Assembly (NCBI RefSeq): GCF_001938945.1
Contig: NZ_MKIO01000038.1
Span: 26,137-90,136 of the forward strand
Reading direction: 5' to 3'
DNA length: 64,000 bases
Source of the DNA: Xaviernesmea rhizosphaerae
Lineage (GTDB): Bacteria > Pseudomonadota > Alphaproteobacteria > Rhizobiales > Rhizobiaceae
The notes under the pieces are model-generated. The model had not been told where the DNA came from, ran no database searches, and saw only the letters and a program-made list of their open reading frames with translations. Position 1 is the stretch's first letter. Every line of letters starts with the position of its first letter. The translations under genes were made by a program, and so were the position numbers. Of the stretch, positions 8,868 to 17,903 are shown in pieces.

Positions 8868-11800
8868 TTGCCGGCTTCAATGCAGGGCAGCTGGCGCGTG
8901 TCGCCACCGAATTGACCATCGGCCCGGTGCCTTCGGGGCTGGAGCCCTTCGCGCTGGCCGAGATTGCCCGGGCGCGCGGGCCGGTCGCCTATCTCCTCTC
9001 GGACGGCCAGCGGCTGTCGGATCTCGAGCAGATGCTGGGCTTCGCCGCGCCGGACATTCCCGTGCTCACCCTTCCGGGCTGGGACTGCCTGCCCTATGAC
9101 CGTGTTTCGCCCTCGGCCGAAGTCTCGGCCCGGCGGCTGGCGGCGCTTTCGAGCCTCGTCACCCATGCGAAGAAGCCGCATCCGGCAATTGTGCTGGTGA
9201 CCGTCAATGCCAGCCTGCAGAAGATGGCGCCGCGCAGCGTGATCGAAACCATGACCTTCTCCGCCCGGCCGGGCGGCGTGGTGCGCATGGACGACATTGC
9301 CCACCGTCTCGAGCGCAATGGCTTCGAGCGGGTGTCCACCGTGCGCGAGGTCGGCGAGTTCGCCGTGCGCGGCGGCATTCTCGATGTCTATGTTCCCGGT
9401 GCGGCCGAGCCGCTGCGCCTCGATTTCTTCGGCGATACGCTCGAATCGATCCGTTCCTTCGATCCCGCCAGCCAGCGCACCACCGGACAGGCGAAATCGC
9501 TCGACCTCAATCCGATGAGCGAAGTGATGCTGACGCCCGAGACGATCAGCCATTTCCGCAAGGAATATCTTTCCCTCTTCGGCGCGGCTACGCGCGACGA
9601 TGCGCTCTACCAGGCCGTCTCCGAGGGGCGTCGTTACGCAGGGATGGAGCACTGGCTGCCGCTGTTTTATGACGGGCTGGAAACGGTCTTCGATTATCTC
9701 GACGGCTTCACGCTGGTGACCGACCACACCGCCCGCGAGGCGGCGGCCGAGCGCTTCCGCCTGGTGGAAGACTATCACGAGGCCCGCCGCGATGCTGGCG
9801 GCGGCAAGGGGCAGATGGCGCAGGCCGCGCCCTACAAGCCCGTGCCGCCGGACAGGCTCTATCTCACCCGCGACCAATTCGTCGCCGCCCTGATCTCGCG
9901 CCGCGCCATCCGCCTCTCGCCCTTCCTGGAGCATCAGGGCGAGGCGCGCGCGGTGATGGAGGTCGACGCGCGCATCGGCGTGCGCTGGGCCAAGAATGCC
10001 ACGGAGGCGCAGGCCGAAGAGCGCGAGGCCGAACGCGTCAACGTCTTCGACCAGGCGGTCAAATATATCGCCGACCGAAGGGCCGCGGGCGCCAAAGTGC
10101 TGATCACGGCCTGGTCGGAAGGCTCGCTCGACCGTCTCCTCCAGGTGCTGACCGAGCATGGCCTCGGCAACATCAAGCCGGTGTCGAAGCTCTCCGAGGT
10201 CGAGAAGCTCAAGCCCGGTGAGGCGGGGTCCACCGTCCTGTCGCTGGAGGCGGGCTTCGAGACAGGCAAGCTCGTCGTCATCGGCGAGCAGGACATTCTC
10301 GGCGACCGCATGGTGCGCCGCAGCCGGCGGCGCAAGCGCTCCTCCGATTTAATCGCCGAGGTCACCGGCCTCGACGAGGGCTCGATCGTGGTGCATGCCG
10401 AGCACGGCATCGGCCGCTTCGTCGGCCTGCGCACCATCGAGGCCGCCGGCGCGCCGCATGCCTGTCTGGAGCTGGTCTATGCCGATGAGGCCAAGCTCTA
10501 TCTGCCGGTCGAAAACATCGAACTGCTCTCGCGCTACGGGGCCGAAGGCTCGGACGCCATTCTCGACAAGCTCGGCGGCGTCGCCTGGCAGGCGCGCAAG
10601 GCCAAGCTGAAGAAGCGCCTGCTCGACATGGCCGGCGGCCTGATCCGCATCGCCGCCGAGCGACTGACCCGCCACGCCCCGGTGCTGACCGCGCCGGAGG
10701 GGCTCTATGACGAATTTGCCGCCCGCTTCCCCTATGACGAGACCGAGGATCAGCTGACCTCGATCGAATCGGTGCGCGAGGATCTGGGCGCCGGCCGGCC
10801 GATGGACCGGCTGGTCTGCGGCGATGTCGGCTTCGGCAAGACGGAAGTTGCGCTGCGCGCGGCCTTCCTCGCGGCGATGAACGGCGTTCAGGTGGCCGTC
10901 GTCGTGCCGACGACACTGCTTGCCCGCCAGCATTTCAAATCCTTCGCCGAGCGCTTCCGCGGCCTGCCGATCCGTGTCGCTCAGGCCTCCCGCCTGGTCG
11001 GCTCGAAGGAGCTGGCGCTGACCAAGCGCGAGGTGGCGGACGGCAAGGTCGATATCGTCGTCGGCACCCATGCCCTGCTCGGCAGCGGCATCACCTTTGC
11101 CAATCTCGGCCTGCTGATCATCGACGAGGAGCAGCATTTCGGCGTCAAGCACAAGGAACGGCTGAAGGAGCTGAAGAGCGACGTGCATGTGCTCACGCTC
11201 TCGGCCACGCCGATCCCGCGCACGTTGCAGCTGGCGCTGACCGGGGTGCGCGAGCTGTCGCTGATCACCACGCCACCAGTCGATCGCATGGCCGTGCGCA
11301 CCTTCATCTCGCCCTTCGACAGCCTCGTGATCCGCGAGACGCTGATGCGCGAGCACTATCGCGGCGGCCAGAGCTTCTATGTCTGTCCGCGCCTGAGCGA
11401 CCTCGCCGAAATCCACGACTTCCTCCAGGAGAACACGCCGGAGCTGAAGGTCGCCGTCGCCCACGGGCAGATGGCGGCCGGCGAGCTGGAGGACATCATG
11501 AACGCCTTCTATGAGGGGCGTTACGATGTGCTGCTTTCCACCACCATCGTCGAATCCGGTCTCGACGTGCCCTCGGCCAATACGCTGATCGTCCATCGTG
11601 CCGACATGTTCGGCCTGGCCCAGCTCTACCAGCTGCGCGGCCGTGTCGGCCGCTCCAAGGTGCGCGCCTTTGCGCTCTTCACTTTGCCGGTCAACAAGGT
11701 GCTGACGACGACGGCCGAGCGGCGGCTGAAGGTGCTGCAATCGCTCGACACGCTGGGCGCCGGCTTCCAGCTCGCCAGCCACGATCTCGACATTCGCGGC

Positions 11801-12382
11801 GCCGGCAATCTCTTGGGCGACGAGCAGTCCGGCCATATCAAGGAGGTCGGCTTCGAGCTCTACCAGCAGATGCTGGAGGAAGCCGTGGCGGAGCTCAAGG
11901 GTTCGCCGGAGGAGATCATCGACACCGGCTGGTCGCCGCAGATCGCCGTGGGCACGCCCGTGATGATCCCCGACGACTATGTGCCGGACCTTCATCTCCG
12001 CCTCAGCCTCTATCGCCGCCTCGGCGAAATCACGGAGCTCCAGGAGATCGACGCCTTCGGCGCCGAGCTGATCGACCGTTTCGGCCCGCTGCCGATCGAG
12101 GTGCAGCACCTCCTGAAGATCGTCTATGTCAAATCGCTCTGCCGCACCGCCAATGTCGAGAAGCTCGATGCCGGGCCGAAGGGCGTCGTGGTGCAGTTCC
12201 GCAACCGCGAATTCCCCAATCCGGCGGCGCTGGTTGGCTATATCGCCAAGCAGGGCCCCGGCGCCAAGATCCGCGCCGACCACAGCATCTTCTTCCAGCG
12301 CGACTTCCCGACACCGGAAAAGCGGCTGGCCGGCGCGGCGCTGCTGATGACGCAGCTGGCGGGGCTGGCGAAGGCGGGATGA
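8864..12382 (+). CDS. mfd: Transcription-repair coupling factor Mfd
   Basis: Mfd (1172 aa) removes RNA polymerase stalled at lesions and recruits UvrA. N-terminal UvrB-like domains include LPGWDCLPYDRVSPS. The CarD-like RNA polymerase interaction domain begins at DEGSIVVHAEHGIGRFVGL. The RecG-like translocase follows with GDVGFGKTEVALRAAF, IIDEEQHFGVKHKE, SATPIPRT, STTIVESGLDVPS and QLRGRVGRSKVRA, and the C-terminal TRCF domain comes last. The start overlaps the sdhE stop (ATGA). The partner gene uvrA is in the same window at 22.6-25.5 kb. Confidence 0.98.
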   Translation: MIAGFNAGQLARVATELTIGPVPSGLEPFALAEIARARGPVAYLLSDGQRLSDLEQMLGFAAPDIPVLTLPGWDCLPYDRVSPSAEVSARRLAALSSLVTHAKKPHPAIVLVTVNASLQKMAPRSVIETMTFSARPGGVVRMDDIAHRLERNGFERVSTVREVGEFAVRGGILDVYVPGAAEPLRLDFFGDTLESIRSFDPASQRTTGQAKSLDLNPMSEVMLTPETISHFRKEYLSLFGAATRDDALYQAVSEGRRYAGMEHWLPLFYDGLETVFDYLDGFTLVTDHTAREAAAERFRLVEDYHEARRDAGGGKGQMAQAAPYKPVPPDRLYLTRDQFVAALISRRAIRLSPFLEHQGEARAVMEVDARIGVRWAKNATEAQAEEREAERVNVFDQAVKYIADRRAAGAKVLITAWSEGSLDRLLQVLTEHGLGNIKPVSKLSEVEKLKPGEAGSTVLSLEAGFETGKLVVIGEQDILGDRMVRRSRRRKRSSDLIAEVTGLDEGSIVVHAEHGIGRFVGLRTIEAAGAPHACLELVYADEAKLYLPVENIELLSRYGAEGSDAILDKLGGVAWQARKAKLKKRLLDMAGGLIRIAAERLTRHAPVLTAPEGLYDEFAARFPYDETEDQLTSIESVREDLGAGRPMDRLVCGDVGFGKTEVALRAAFLAAMNGVQVAVVVPTTLLARQHFKSFAERFRGLPIRVAQASRLVGSKELALTKREVADGKVDIVVGTHALLGSGITFANLGLLIIDEEQHFGVKHKERLKELKSDVHVLTLSATPIPRTLQLALTGVRELSLITTPPVDRMAVRTFISPFDSLVIRETLMREHYRGGQSFYVCPRLSDLAEIHDFLQENTPELKVAVAHGQMAAGELEDIMNAFYEGRYDVLLSTTIVESGLDVPSANTLIVHRADMFGLAQLYQLRGRVGRSKVRAFALFTLPVNKVLTTTAERRLKVLQSLDTLGAGFQLASHDLDIRGAGNLLGDEQSGHIKEVGFELYQQMLEEAVAELKGSPEEIIDTGWSPQIAVGTPVMIPDDYVPDLHLRLSLYRRLGEITELQEIDAFGAELIDRFGPLPIEVQHLLKIVYVKSLCRTANVEKLDAGPKGVVVQFRNREFPNPAALVGYIAKQGPGAKIRADHSIFFQRDFPTPEKRLAGAALLMTQLAGLAKAG

Positions 12383-12412
12383 CGTTCAGAGGCGGCACCA
12401 TCCGCGCGGGCC

Positions 12413-12439
12413 GTCATCCTCGGCCTTGTGCCGAGGATC
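12413..12439. repeat. Short intergenic palindrome, rhizobial type
   Basis: Arms 12416-12424 (ATCCTCGGC) and 12430-12438 (GCCGAGGAT) are perfect reverse complements around a 5-nt loop. From memory, GTCATCCTCGG-type palindromes are scattered through intergenic DNA of rhizobia and relatives; here it lies just after mfd. It is probably a dispersed palindromic unit rather than a gene-specific signal. Confidence 0.5.
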
Positions 12440-12479
12440 TGCCGAGCGCGATGAAATCATCAGGTTGCAGCTTTCATAG

Positions 12480-12503
12480 GCAGGCCGGAGTGCGCCGGCC
12501 TGC
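12480..12503. terminator. Stem-loop between converging mfd and purC
   Basis: A perfect 9-bp stem (12480-12488 with 12495-12503) and 6-nt loop sit between the two converging genes. No T-run follows on either side. Its position suggests it marks both transcript ends. Confidence 0.5.
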
Positions 12504-12545
12504 TGCGACTGCGCTGCCATTCGGTAATGGCACGTCAATAAGGCT

Positions 12546-13517
12546 TCAGGCATATTTCGCCAGATTGCGCCTCACGCGCTCGATCGGCACCTCGGCCGGA
12601 TCGGGCAGCACGAAGCTTTTGCCGGTGATGATCTCATAGGCGCGGATATAGACGGCGGCCGCCTCCAGCACGACGTCCTGGGGGATTTCCGGGATCGGGT
12701 CGCGATAGGGGTCGCAGCGCGCGACCACCCAGTTGCGCACGAAATCCTTGTCGAAGCTCTCGGGCGCCTGGCCGGACTCAAAGCGCTCGGCATAGGTCTC
12801 GGCGAACCAGTAGCGGCTGCTGTCGGGCGTGTGGATCTCGTCGGCCAGCACGATGCGTCCCTCGGGATCGAGACCGAATTCATATTTCGTATCCGCCAGG
12901 ATCAGGCCGCGCTCGGCCGCCAGCGCCTGGCCCCGGGCAAACAGCGCCAGCGCCGTGTCGGAGACCGTCTTCCATTGCTCGGCCGAAAGCAGGCCCTGGT
13001 CGAGGATCATCGCCTCGGAGAGCGGCGCGTCATGGCCACCATCCATGGCCTTGGTCGTCGGCGTGATGATGGCTTCGGGCAGGACCTGGTTGGGGCGCAT
13101 GCCGTCGGGCAGGGAATGGCCATACATCTCGCGCTCGCCGGCGCGATAGCGGGTGAGGATCGAGGTCGAGGTGGTGCCGGCGAGGTAGCCGCGCACGACG
13201 ATTTCGACGGGCAGGATGTCGAGGCGACGGCCGATCACCACATTCGGATCGGGATAATCGAGCACATGATTGGCCGCGATATCGGCGGTCTGCTCAAACC
13301 AGTGACGCGCGATCTGCGTCAGAACCTGTCCTTTGAACGGGATGACGGCCAGCGCCTGATCGAAGGCGCTGATCCTGTCCGTGGTGATCAGGATGCGCCG
13401 CCCGTCGGGCAGGTCGTAATTGTCGCGCACCTTGCCGCGATAGCGGTTCGGCAGGCCGGGAACCTCGGCTTCGGGCAGGGTCTGGTGGGCGTGCTGGGCG
13501 AGAAGGGCGATATCCAT
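12546..13517 (-). CDS. purC: Phosphoribosylaminoimidazole-succinocarboxamide synthase (SAICAR synthetase)
   Basis: The 323-aa enzyme catalyses the ATP-dependent joining of aspartate to CAIR in de novo purine synthesis. The SAICAR synthase fold is evident from GKVRDNYDL near the start, RILITTDRISAFD, the signature LPVEIVVRGYLAGT, and LILADTKYEFGLD followed by DEIHTPDSSRYW. At 323 aa it is the longer SAICAR synthase type; from memory, rhizobia also carry a shorter one of about 254 aa in the main pur cluster, so this may be a second copy. It lies 67 bp downstream of the DsbA-like gene on the same strand. Confidence 0.93.
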   Translation of the reverse strand: MDIALLAQHAHQTLPEAEVPGLPNRYRGKVRDNYDLPDGRRILITTDRISAFDQALAVIPFKGQVLTQIARHWFEQTADIAANHVLDYPDPNVVIGRRLDILPVEIVVRGYLAGTTSTSILTRYRAGEREMYGHSLPDGMRPNQVLPEAIITPTTKAMDGGHDAPLSEAMILDQGLLSAEQWKTVSDTALALFARGQALAAERGLILADTKYEFGLDPEGRIVLADEIHTPDSSRYWFAETYAERFESGQAPESFDKDFVRNWVVARCDPYRDPIPEIPQDVVLEAAAVYIRAYEIITGKSFVLPDPAEVPIERVRRNLAKYA

Positions 13518-13584
13518 CGAAACGGGGAACTCGTGACGGGGTTGATCGAAGGGCAGGAAATAGGTGGGTTCGGCGAGCGCCTGA

Positions 13585-14241
13585 TCAGTTTGGCCGCTTC
13601 ATCTGGGCGATGTCGCGCAGCGCCGCCGTCATCGCCTCCACCGTCTGGGCGCCCATGACGGCATATTGATTGTCGATGATGAAGCAGGGCACGCCTGAAA
13701 CCCCCATCTCGCGGGCAAGCTCTATTTCTTCCATCACGGCCTCGCGGTCGGCGCCGGAATCGAGCAGGGACCGGATCACCGGCCCCTGCATGCCGGCCTC
13801 TTCGGCAATGGCCACCAGCTCGCCGCGGTCGCCGAGATTGCGGCCCTGCTCGAAATTCGCCTTGAACAAGGCTGTGACGACCGCATCCTGCATCGCGGCA
13901 CCTTCCGTTCCAGCCCAGCGCACCAGACGGTGGGCGTCGAGCGTGTTCGGGCTGATGCGCACTGCGTCGAAATCGAAGGCGATGCCGTCGGCCCGGCCGA
14001 GATCGGTCAACCGCGCATGCGCCTGATCGACCGCCTCGGCTCCGCCGAGCTTGGCGGAGAGATGGGCCTTGTGATCCACGCCTTCGGCCGGCAAATCCGG
14101 GTTGAGCTGGTAGGGCCGCCAGTTGACGGTGAGGAGAACCTCTCCGGCCAGCGCCGAGATCGCCTGGTCCAGCCGGGCCTTGCCGAGATAGCACCAGGGG
14201 CAGACCACGTCGGAGACGACGTCGATGGACAGATGCTGCAT
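13585..14241 (-). CDS. DsbA-family (FrnE-like) thiol oxidoreductase
   Basis: The 218-aa protein has a thioredoxin-fold DsbA domain with a C14-P-W-C17 active site near the N-terminus and a helical insertion. The cis-proline loop SGVPCFIID follows, with DNQYAVMGAQ close to the C-terminus, as in the FrnE / 2-hydroxychromene-2-carboxylate isomerase subgroup. There is no signal peptide, so it acts in the cytoplasm. ATG at 14241 follows AGAGGAAA; the longer in-frame ORF upstream is spurious. Substrate unknown. It is likely co-transcribed with the downstream purC. Confidence 0.88.
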   Translation of the reverse strand: MQHLSIDVVSDVVCPWCYLGKARLDQAISALAGEVLLTVNWRPYQLNPDLPAEGVDHKAHLSAKLGGAEAVDQAHARLTDLGRADGIAFDFDAVRISPNTLDAHRLVRWAGTEGAAMQDAVVTALFKANFEQGRNLGDRGELVAIAEEAGMQGPVIRSLLDSGADREAVMEEIELAREMGVSGVPCFIIDNQYAVMGAQTVEAMTAALRDIAQMKRPN

Positions 14242-14356
14242 GGCGGATTTCCTCTGATTTGGCGCGGCGCGGAAGCGACCACGCTGCGCGGTCCGCCTCC
14301 GGCCCATTCGATGCGCCGGATATGTCTGAACTGTGACCTGCTGCCGATGAGGCGGC

Positions 14357-16189
14357 CTATTTCTGCGCGTTTTCGTCCCACCAGGCCGGCAGCTGATAGC
14401 CGTAGAGGGGAACGACATCGGGGCGGCCGATATGTTTCTGCCGGGCGATCCACTGCGCATTCACATGGTAGAGCGGCACCAGATAGAAATTCGAGACCAG
14501 CAGCCGATCATGGGCACGAACCGCAGCGGTGAAATCCTCCTGCGCGCGGGCCTGCAGGATGTCGTTGACCAGCGTGTCGACATCCTTGTCCGCCACGCCG
14601 GCGAAATTGTCGCTGCCCTGACGGTCTCGGGACGCCGAGGTCCATCGGCCGACCTGCTCGATCCCCGGCGAGAGCGAGGAAGGGAAGGACTTGATGATGA
14701 CGTCGTAATCGAAGGTCTGGCTGCGGGCCTGATATTGCGAATCGTCCACCGTGCGCACGCTGGCCTGGATGCCGAGCGGGGCGAGGAAGCGCTGATAGGC
14801 AAGCGCCAGCTTCTCCTGCCCTTCGTTCTGCGTCATGATCTCGAAGCTCAGCGGCACGCCCTGGGCATTGACCATGCGCCCGTCCTTGACGACATAGCCG
14901 GCCTCGCGCAGCAGCGTCACCGCTTCGCGCAGCACATTGCGGTCGCGGCCGGAGGCATCGGTGACAGGCAGGCGATAGGAGCCGTCGAGAACGGCGGGGA
15001 TGATGCGGTTCTTGATGTCGCCAAGCAGCGACAACTCCCGATTGTCGGCCGGATTGCCGAGATAGGACAGGCTGGAATTCTGCCAGAAGCTCTGCGTGCG
15101 CGTATAGGCGCTGTCGAACAGGTTCTTGTTCACCCATTCAAAATCGAACACCAGCGCCAGACCCTGCCGGAGTTTGATATCCTGAAATTGCGGCCGGCGG
15201 GTGTTGAAGACGAAGCCCAGCATGCCCGAGGGCGTGCGGGGCGTGAAGGTGTCCTTGATCACCTGGCCACTGCTAACGGCGGGGAAACTGTAGCTGCGCG
15301 CCCATTTAGTCGGGCTGCCCTCGGGATAGACGTCGATCTCGCCTTTCTTGAAGGCCTCGAACAGCGTGTTGTCCTGCAGGAAATATTCGACCGAGATCTC
15401 GTCGTAATTGTCCTGCCCGACCTTCGACGGCAGATCCTTGGCCCAGTAATTCGGATCGCGGCGATAGACGATGCGCTCGCCAGGGCGCACATCCGCCACC
15501 TTGTAAGGGCCGGAGCCGATGGGGAATTTGAGCGTCGTCTGGTCGAAACTGTCCACATCGGTGGCATGCTTCGGCAGGATCGGCGTCAGCGCCACCAGGA
15601 GCGGAAATTCACGGTCGCTCTGCTCGTTGAAGGTGAAGCGCACGCTGCGCTCGCCGACCTTTTCGAGCTTGGCCACCTTCGCCATGCGGTTGGAGAAGGG
15701 CACGCGGCCCTTGTCGCGGAACAGCTCGAAGGTGAAGATCACATCCTCAGGCGTCACCGGCTGGCCATCCGACCAATGCGCTTTCGGGTTGAGATTGAAC
15801 TGGATGAAGCTGCGGTTGTCGTCCCACTCCACGCTTTCGGCAAGCAGCGGATAAAGCGAGAAGGCCTCGTCGCGCGACCGCTGCATCAGCGAATCATAGA
15901 CGAGATTGCCGTATTCCGGGTCCAGCATGCCCCGCGCCGTGGTGCGCATGCTCTTCAGGATGAAGGGATTGAGATTGTCGAAGGTGCCGACCACGCCATA
16001 GGCGATCCGGCCACCCTTTTTCACGTCCGGATTGACATAAGGAAAGGCCTTGAAATCGTCCGGCAGGGCCGGGGTGCCATGCATGGCGATCGAGCGGACC
16101 GGATCGGCCAGGGCAGGACCGGCCACGAACGATGCCAGCACCGCCAGCCCGAGAAAGATAGTCCGCACGCTCGTCTCCATTCCTTGCAA
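14357..16189 (-). CDS. Periplasmic peptide-binding protein of an ABC importer (SBP family 5, YejA-like)
   Basis: This 610-aa secreted protein has a signal peptide (hydrophobic core about residues 10-25, cleavage near ALA-DP) and is a family 5 extracellular solute-binding protein. The N-terminal GTPALPDDFKAFPYVNPDVKKGG and the length above 600 resemble YejA/microcin C- and oligopeptide-type binders. GSGPYKV and HWSDGQPVTPEDVIFT are family hallmarks. No cognate permease or ATPase genes adjoin it, so it is an orphan binder or its partners lie elsewhere. A second ATG nine bases inside (16180) is an alternative start. Confidence 0.9.
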   Translation of the reverse strand: MQGMETSVRTIFLGLAVLASFVAGPALADPVRSIAMHGTPALPDDFKAFPYVNPDVKKGGRIAYGVVGTFDNLNPFILKSMRTTARGMLDPEYGNLVYDSLMQRSRDEAFSLYPLLAESVEWDDNRSFIQFNLNPKAHWSDGQPVTPEDVIFTFELFRDKGRVPFSNRMAKVAKLEKVGERSVRFTFNEQSDREFPLLVALTPILPKHATDVDSFDQTTLKFPIGSGPYKVADVRPGERIVYRRDPNYWAKDLPSKVGQDNYDEISVEYFLQDNTLFEAFKKGEIDVYPEGSPTKWARSYSFPAVSSGQVIKDTFTPRTPSGMLGFVFNTRRPQFQDIKLRQGLALVFDFEWVNKNLFDSAYTRTQSFWQNSSLSYLGNPADNRELSLLGDIKNRIIPAVLDGSYRLPVTDASGRDRNVLREAVTLLREAGYVVKDGRMVNAQGVPLSFEIMTQNEGQEKLALAYQRFLAPLGIQASVRTVDDSQYQARSQTFDYDVIIKSFPSSLSPGIEQVGRWTSASRDRQGSDNFAGVADKDVDTLVNDILQARAQEDFTAAVRAHDRLLVSNFYLVPLYHVNAQWIARQKHIGRPDVVPLYGYQLPAWWDENAQK

Positions 16190-16551
16190 GCACGTTTCGG
16201 TCGGCCCGCTTCGCCCAACAATGCGGCAGCTATCCGCCTTGCCGCGCTCCGGGCTGAAGCAGCGGCAGGGTCATCATAATCGGCCTGGCTCGCAGCCGCG
16301 GCGAATCCGCCGCCAACCTAGCACGCCGCACGTCATTTCCAACCCGAAACGACAGGCGTCCTGCCGCAGCGGTTCCGTAAAAAGACGGGGAGGAGACTGG
16401 ATATCGGCGCCTCAGCCATGTAACAGGGTTCGGGACAAGCGGGTCATGCAAATGCCTCATTCTGCCAACAGGAGAGCGGCACTCGACCTTGCCACCGGAC
16501 AGGACGGCCCTGTTCCGGCCACACCCGATTCTCAGGAGACGGAACCTCGTT
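16190..16551. other. Divergent control region between peptide-binding gene and ialB homologue
   Basis: I find no gene in these 362 bp. They must carry promoters for both divergent genes, but no strong -35/-10 pair stands out. A short imperfect inverted repeat at 16495-16519 (CCGGACAGG ... CCTGTTCCGG) lies 33 bp upstream of the ialB-like ATG and could be a leader hairpin or operator. Confidence 0.4.
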
Positions 16552-17181
16552 ATGACCTTCAAGTCGACCCTTACCCAGAAGGCCGCTCTTGCCGCGATCG
16601 CCGGCGCCGTCGCGGCCGCGACGATGCCGGCTGCGGCCTTCGCGCAGGACGCCGGCGGACGTCCGCCTCAGGGCTGGTTCAAGGTCTGCACGAAGCAGGA
16701 AGACAATGACGTCTGCATCGTACAGAACCTGCTGACCGCCAATAACGGCCAGCTGATCACCGCCGCCGGTCTCATCACCGTCACGGGCAAGGTCAGCCGC
16801 AAGATCCTTCAGGTTTCCGTTCCGTCCGCCCGCATGATTCCGCCGGGCATCCAGGTTCAGATCGACGGCGGCAAGCCCGCCAAGCTCGACTATGCGATCT
16901 GCATGCCGGACAAGTGCGTAGCCGAAGCCCCGCTGACCGACCAGATGCTCGCCAGCCTGAAGAAGGGCACCGAGGTCGTCTTCACCTCGGTCAACTTCCA
17001 GCGCGCGCCGAACCCGATCAAGATGTCGCTTGAAGGCTTCACCGGCGTTTTCGACGGCGAGCCGATCGAACAGTCCAAGCTGCAGGAGCGTCAGCGCCTG
17101 CTGCAGGAAGAAATGCAGAAGAAGGCCGAAGACGCCCGCAAGAAGCTGGAAGACGCCCAGAAGGCCGCCAAGCAGAACTGA
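16552..17181 (+). CDS. Invasion-associated locus B (IalB) family secreted protein
   Basis: The 209-aa protein has a Sec signal peptide (residues 1-31, AFA-QD cleavage). Its IalB domain contains the paired-cysteine pattern WFKVCTK ... DVCIVQN and AICMPDKCVAE. The tail from about residue 168 is Lys/Glu/Gln-rich and helical (QERQRLLQEEMQKKAED), probably a coiled coil. IalB relatives were named for Bartonella erythrocyte invasion but are general envelope proteins in rhizobia. ATG 16552 is used because the signal peptide begins there, with AGGAG at 16534. A strong terminator follows immediately. Confidence 0.88.
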   Translation: MTFKSTLTQKAALAAIAGAVAAATMPAAAFAQDAGGRPPQGWFKVCTKQEDNDVCIVQNLLTANNGQLITAAGLITVTGKVSRKILQVSVPSARMIPPGIQVQIDGGKPAKLDYAICMPDKCVAEAPLTDQMLASLKKGTEVVFTSVNFQRAPNPIKMSLEGFTGVFDGEPIEQSKLQERQRLLQEEMQKKAEDARKKLEDAQKAAKQN

Positions 17182-17205
17182 TTTATTGCCATAACAGGCA
17201 AAAGG

Positions 17206-17232
17206 AAAAGCCCGGCATTGCCGGGCTTTTTT
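17206..17232. terminator. Bidirectional Rho-independent terminator between ialB-like gene and hspQ
   Basis: An 11-bp perfect stem (17206-17216 with 17220-17230) with a 3-nt loop is flanked by A4 on the left and T6 on the right. It therefore has a U-tract on both strands and can stop both converging transcripts. Confidence 0.9.
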
Positions 17233-17267
17233 GTTGCTGTCCGATTGAATGTCCATCGCCAAGCACT

Positions 17268-17597
17268 TCAGTGCTGGACCACCGCCTTCGGGCGGTAATG
17301 ACCGGCCGATTCGGGATCGAAGAACATCTCCACCTGGGAGTGGCGGAGCGGCACTGGATCATTATCCGACATCAGGTTCTGTTCGGACACATAGGCCACA
17401 TATTCGGCCTCGTCATTTTCGGCAAGCAGATGGTAGAAAGGCTGATCCCGGTCTGGCCGGATTTCGGCGGGAATAGAATTCCACCACTCCTCGGTGTTGG
17501 AATATTCCGCATCCACGTCGAAAATCACGCCACGGAACGGGAAAACCTTGTGGCGAACCACCTGCCCGATTGCGAATTTCGCGTCTCTCTGTTTCAT
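17268..17597 (-). CDS. hspQ: Heat-shock protein HspQ (YccV-like, hemimethylated-DNA-binding fold)
   Basis: The 109-aa cytoplasmic protein matches the HspQ/YccV family: FAIGQVVRHKVFPFRGVIFDVD, then EEWWNSIPAEIRPDRDQPFYHLLAEN and the conserved YVSEQNL. In E. coli HspQ is linked to Lon-dependent proteolysis and binds hemimethylated DNA. AAGGAAG precedes the ATG. Its 3' end faces the ialB-like gene; in rhizobia the two are often adjacent, so this is the expected context. Confidence 0.93.
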   Translation of the reverse strand: MKQRDAKFAIGQVVRHKVFPFRGVIFDVDAEYSNTEEWWNSIPAEIRPDRDQPFYHLLAENDEAEYVAYVSEQNLMSDNDPVPLRHSQVEMFFDPESAGHYRPKAVVQH

Positions 17598-17903
17598 CGT
17601 ACTGGCTTCCTTTCCCCCTTTATTTGGGTGGAGCCTTGCCGCAGATCAAGGGCTGGGAGGGCGGTGCCTGCGTCACGGCGTCTCGACGGGATCGTCGTGG
17701 TTAATCAACGCAGAAGCAACCGAAAAGCTCCCTTGCTCCACCGGTTTATGTCGCCTGTGTGACATAGATCGGGCCAGGCCATGCCCTGCCGGATGGACGA
17801 GGTTAAAGCACCGTCTGAGAACGAAAAAAAATTTGCTCGAACGAAAAAGGCCGGCTCCCCGTGAAAGCCGGCCCCTGGATCAGGCGATGGACGCGGTCGC
17901 GTC
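17598..17903. other. Intergenic region between hspQ start and glnA end
   Basis: These 306 bp contain the hspQ ribosome site and presumably its promoter at the left, and the glnA terminator at 17844-17873. I see no ORF with protein-like composition. An A8 run at 17824-17831 lies just beyond the terminator. Confidence 0.4.
17844..17873 (-). terminator. Rho-independent terminator of glnB-glnA
   Basis: On the minus strand, the perfect 8-bp stem GGCCGGCT/AGCCGGCC (17866-17873 with 17849-17856) is followed by T5 at 17848-17844. It lies 31 bp after the glnA stop codon. Confidence 0.88.
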
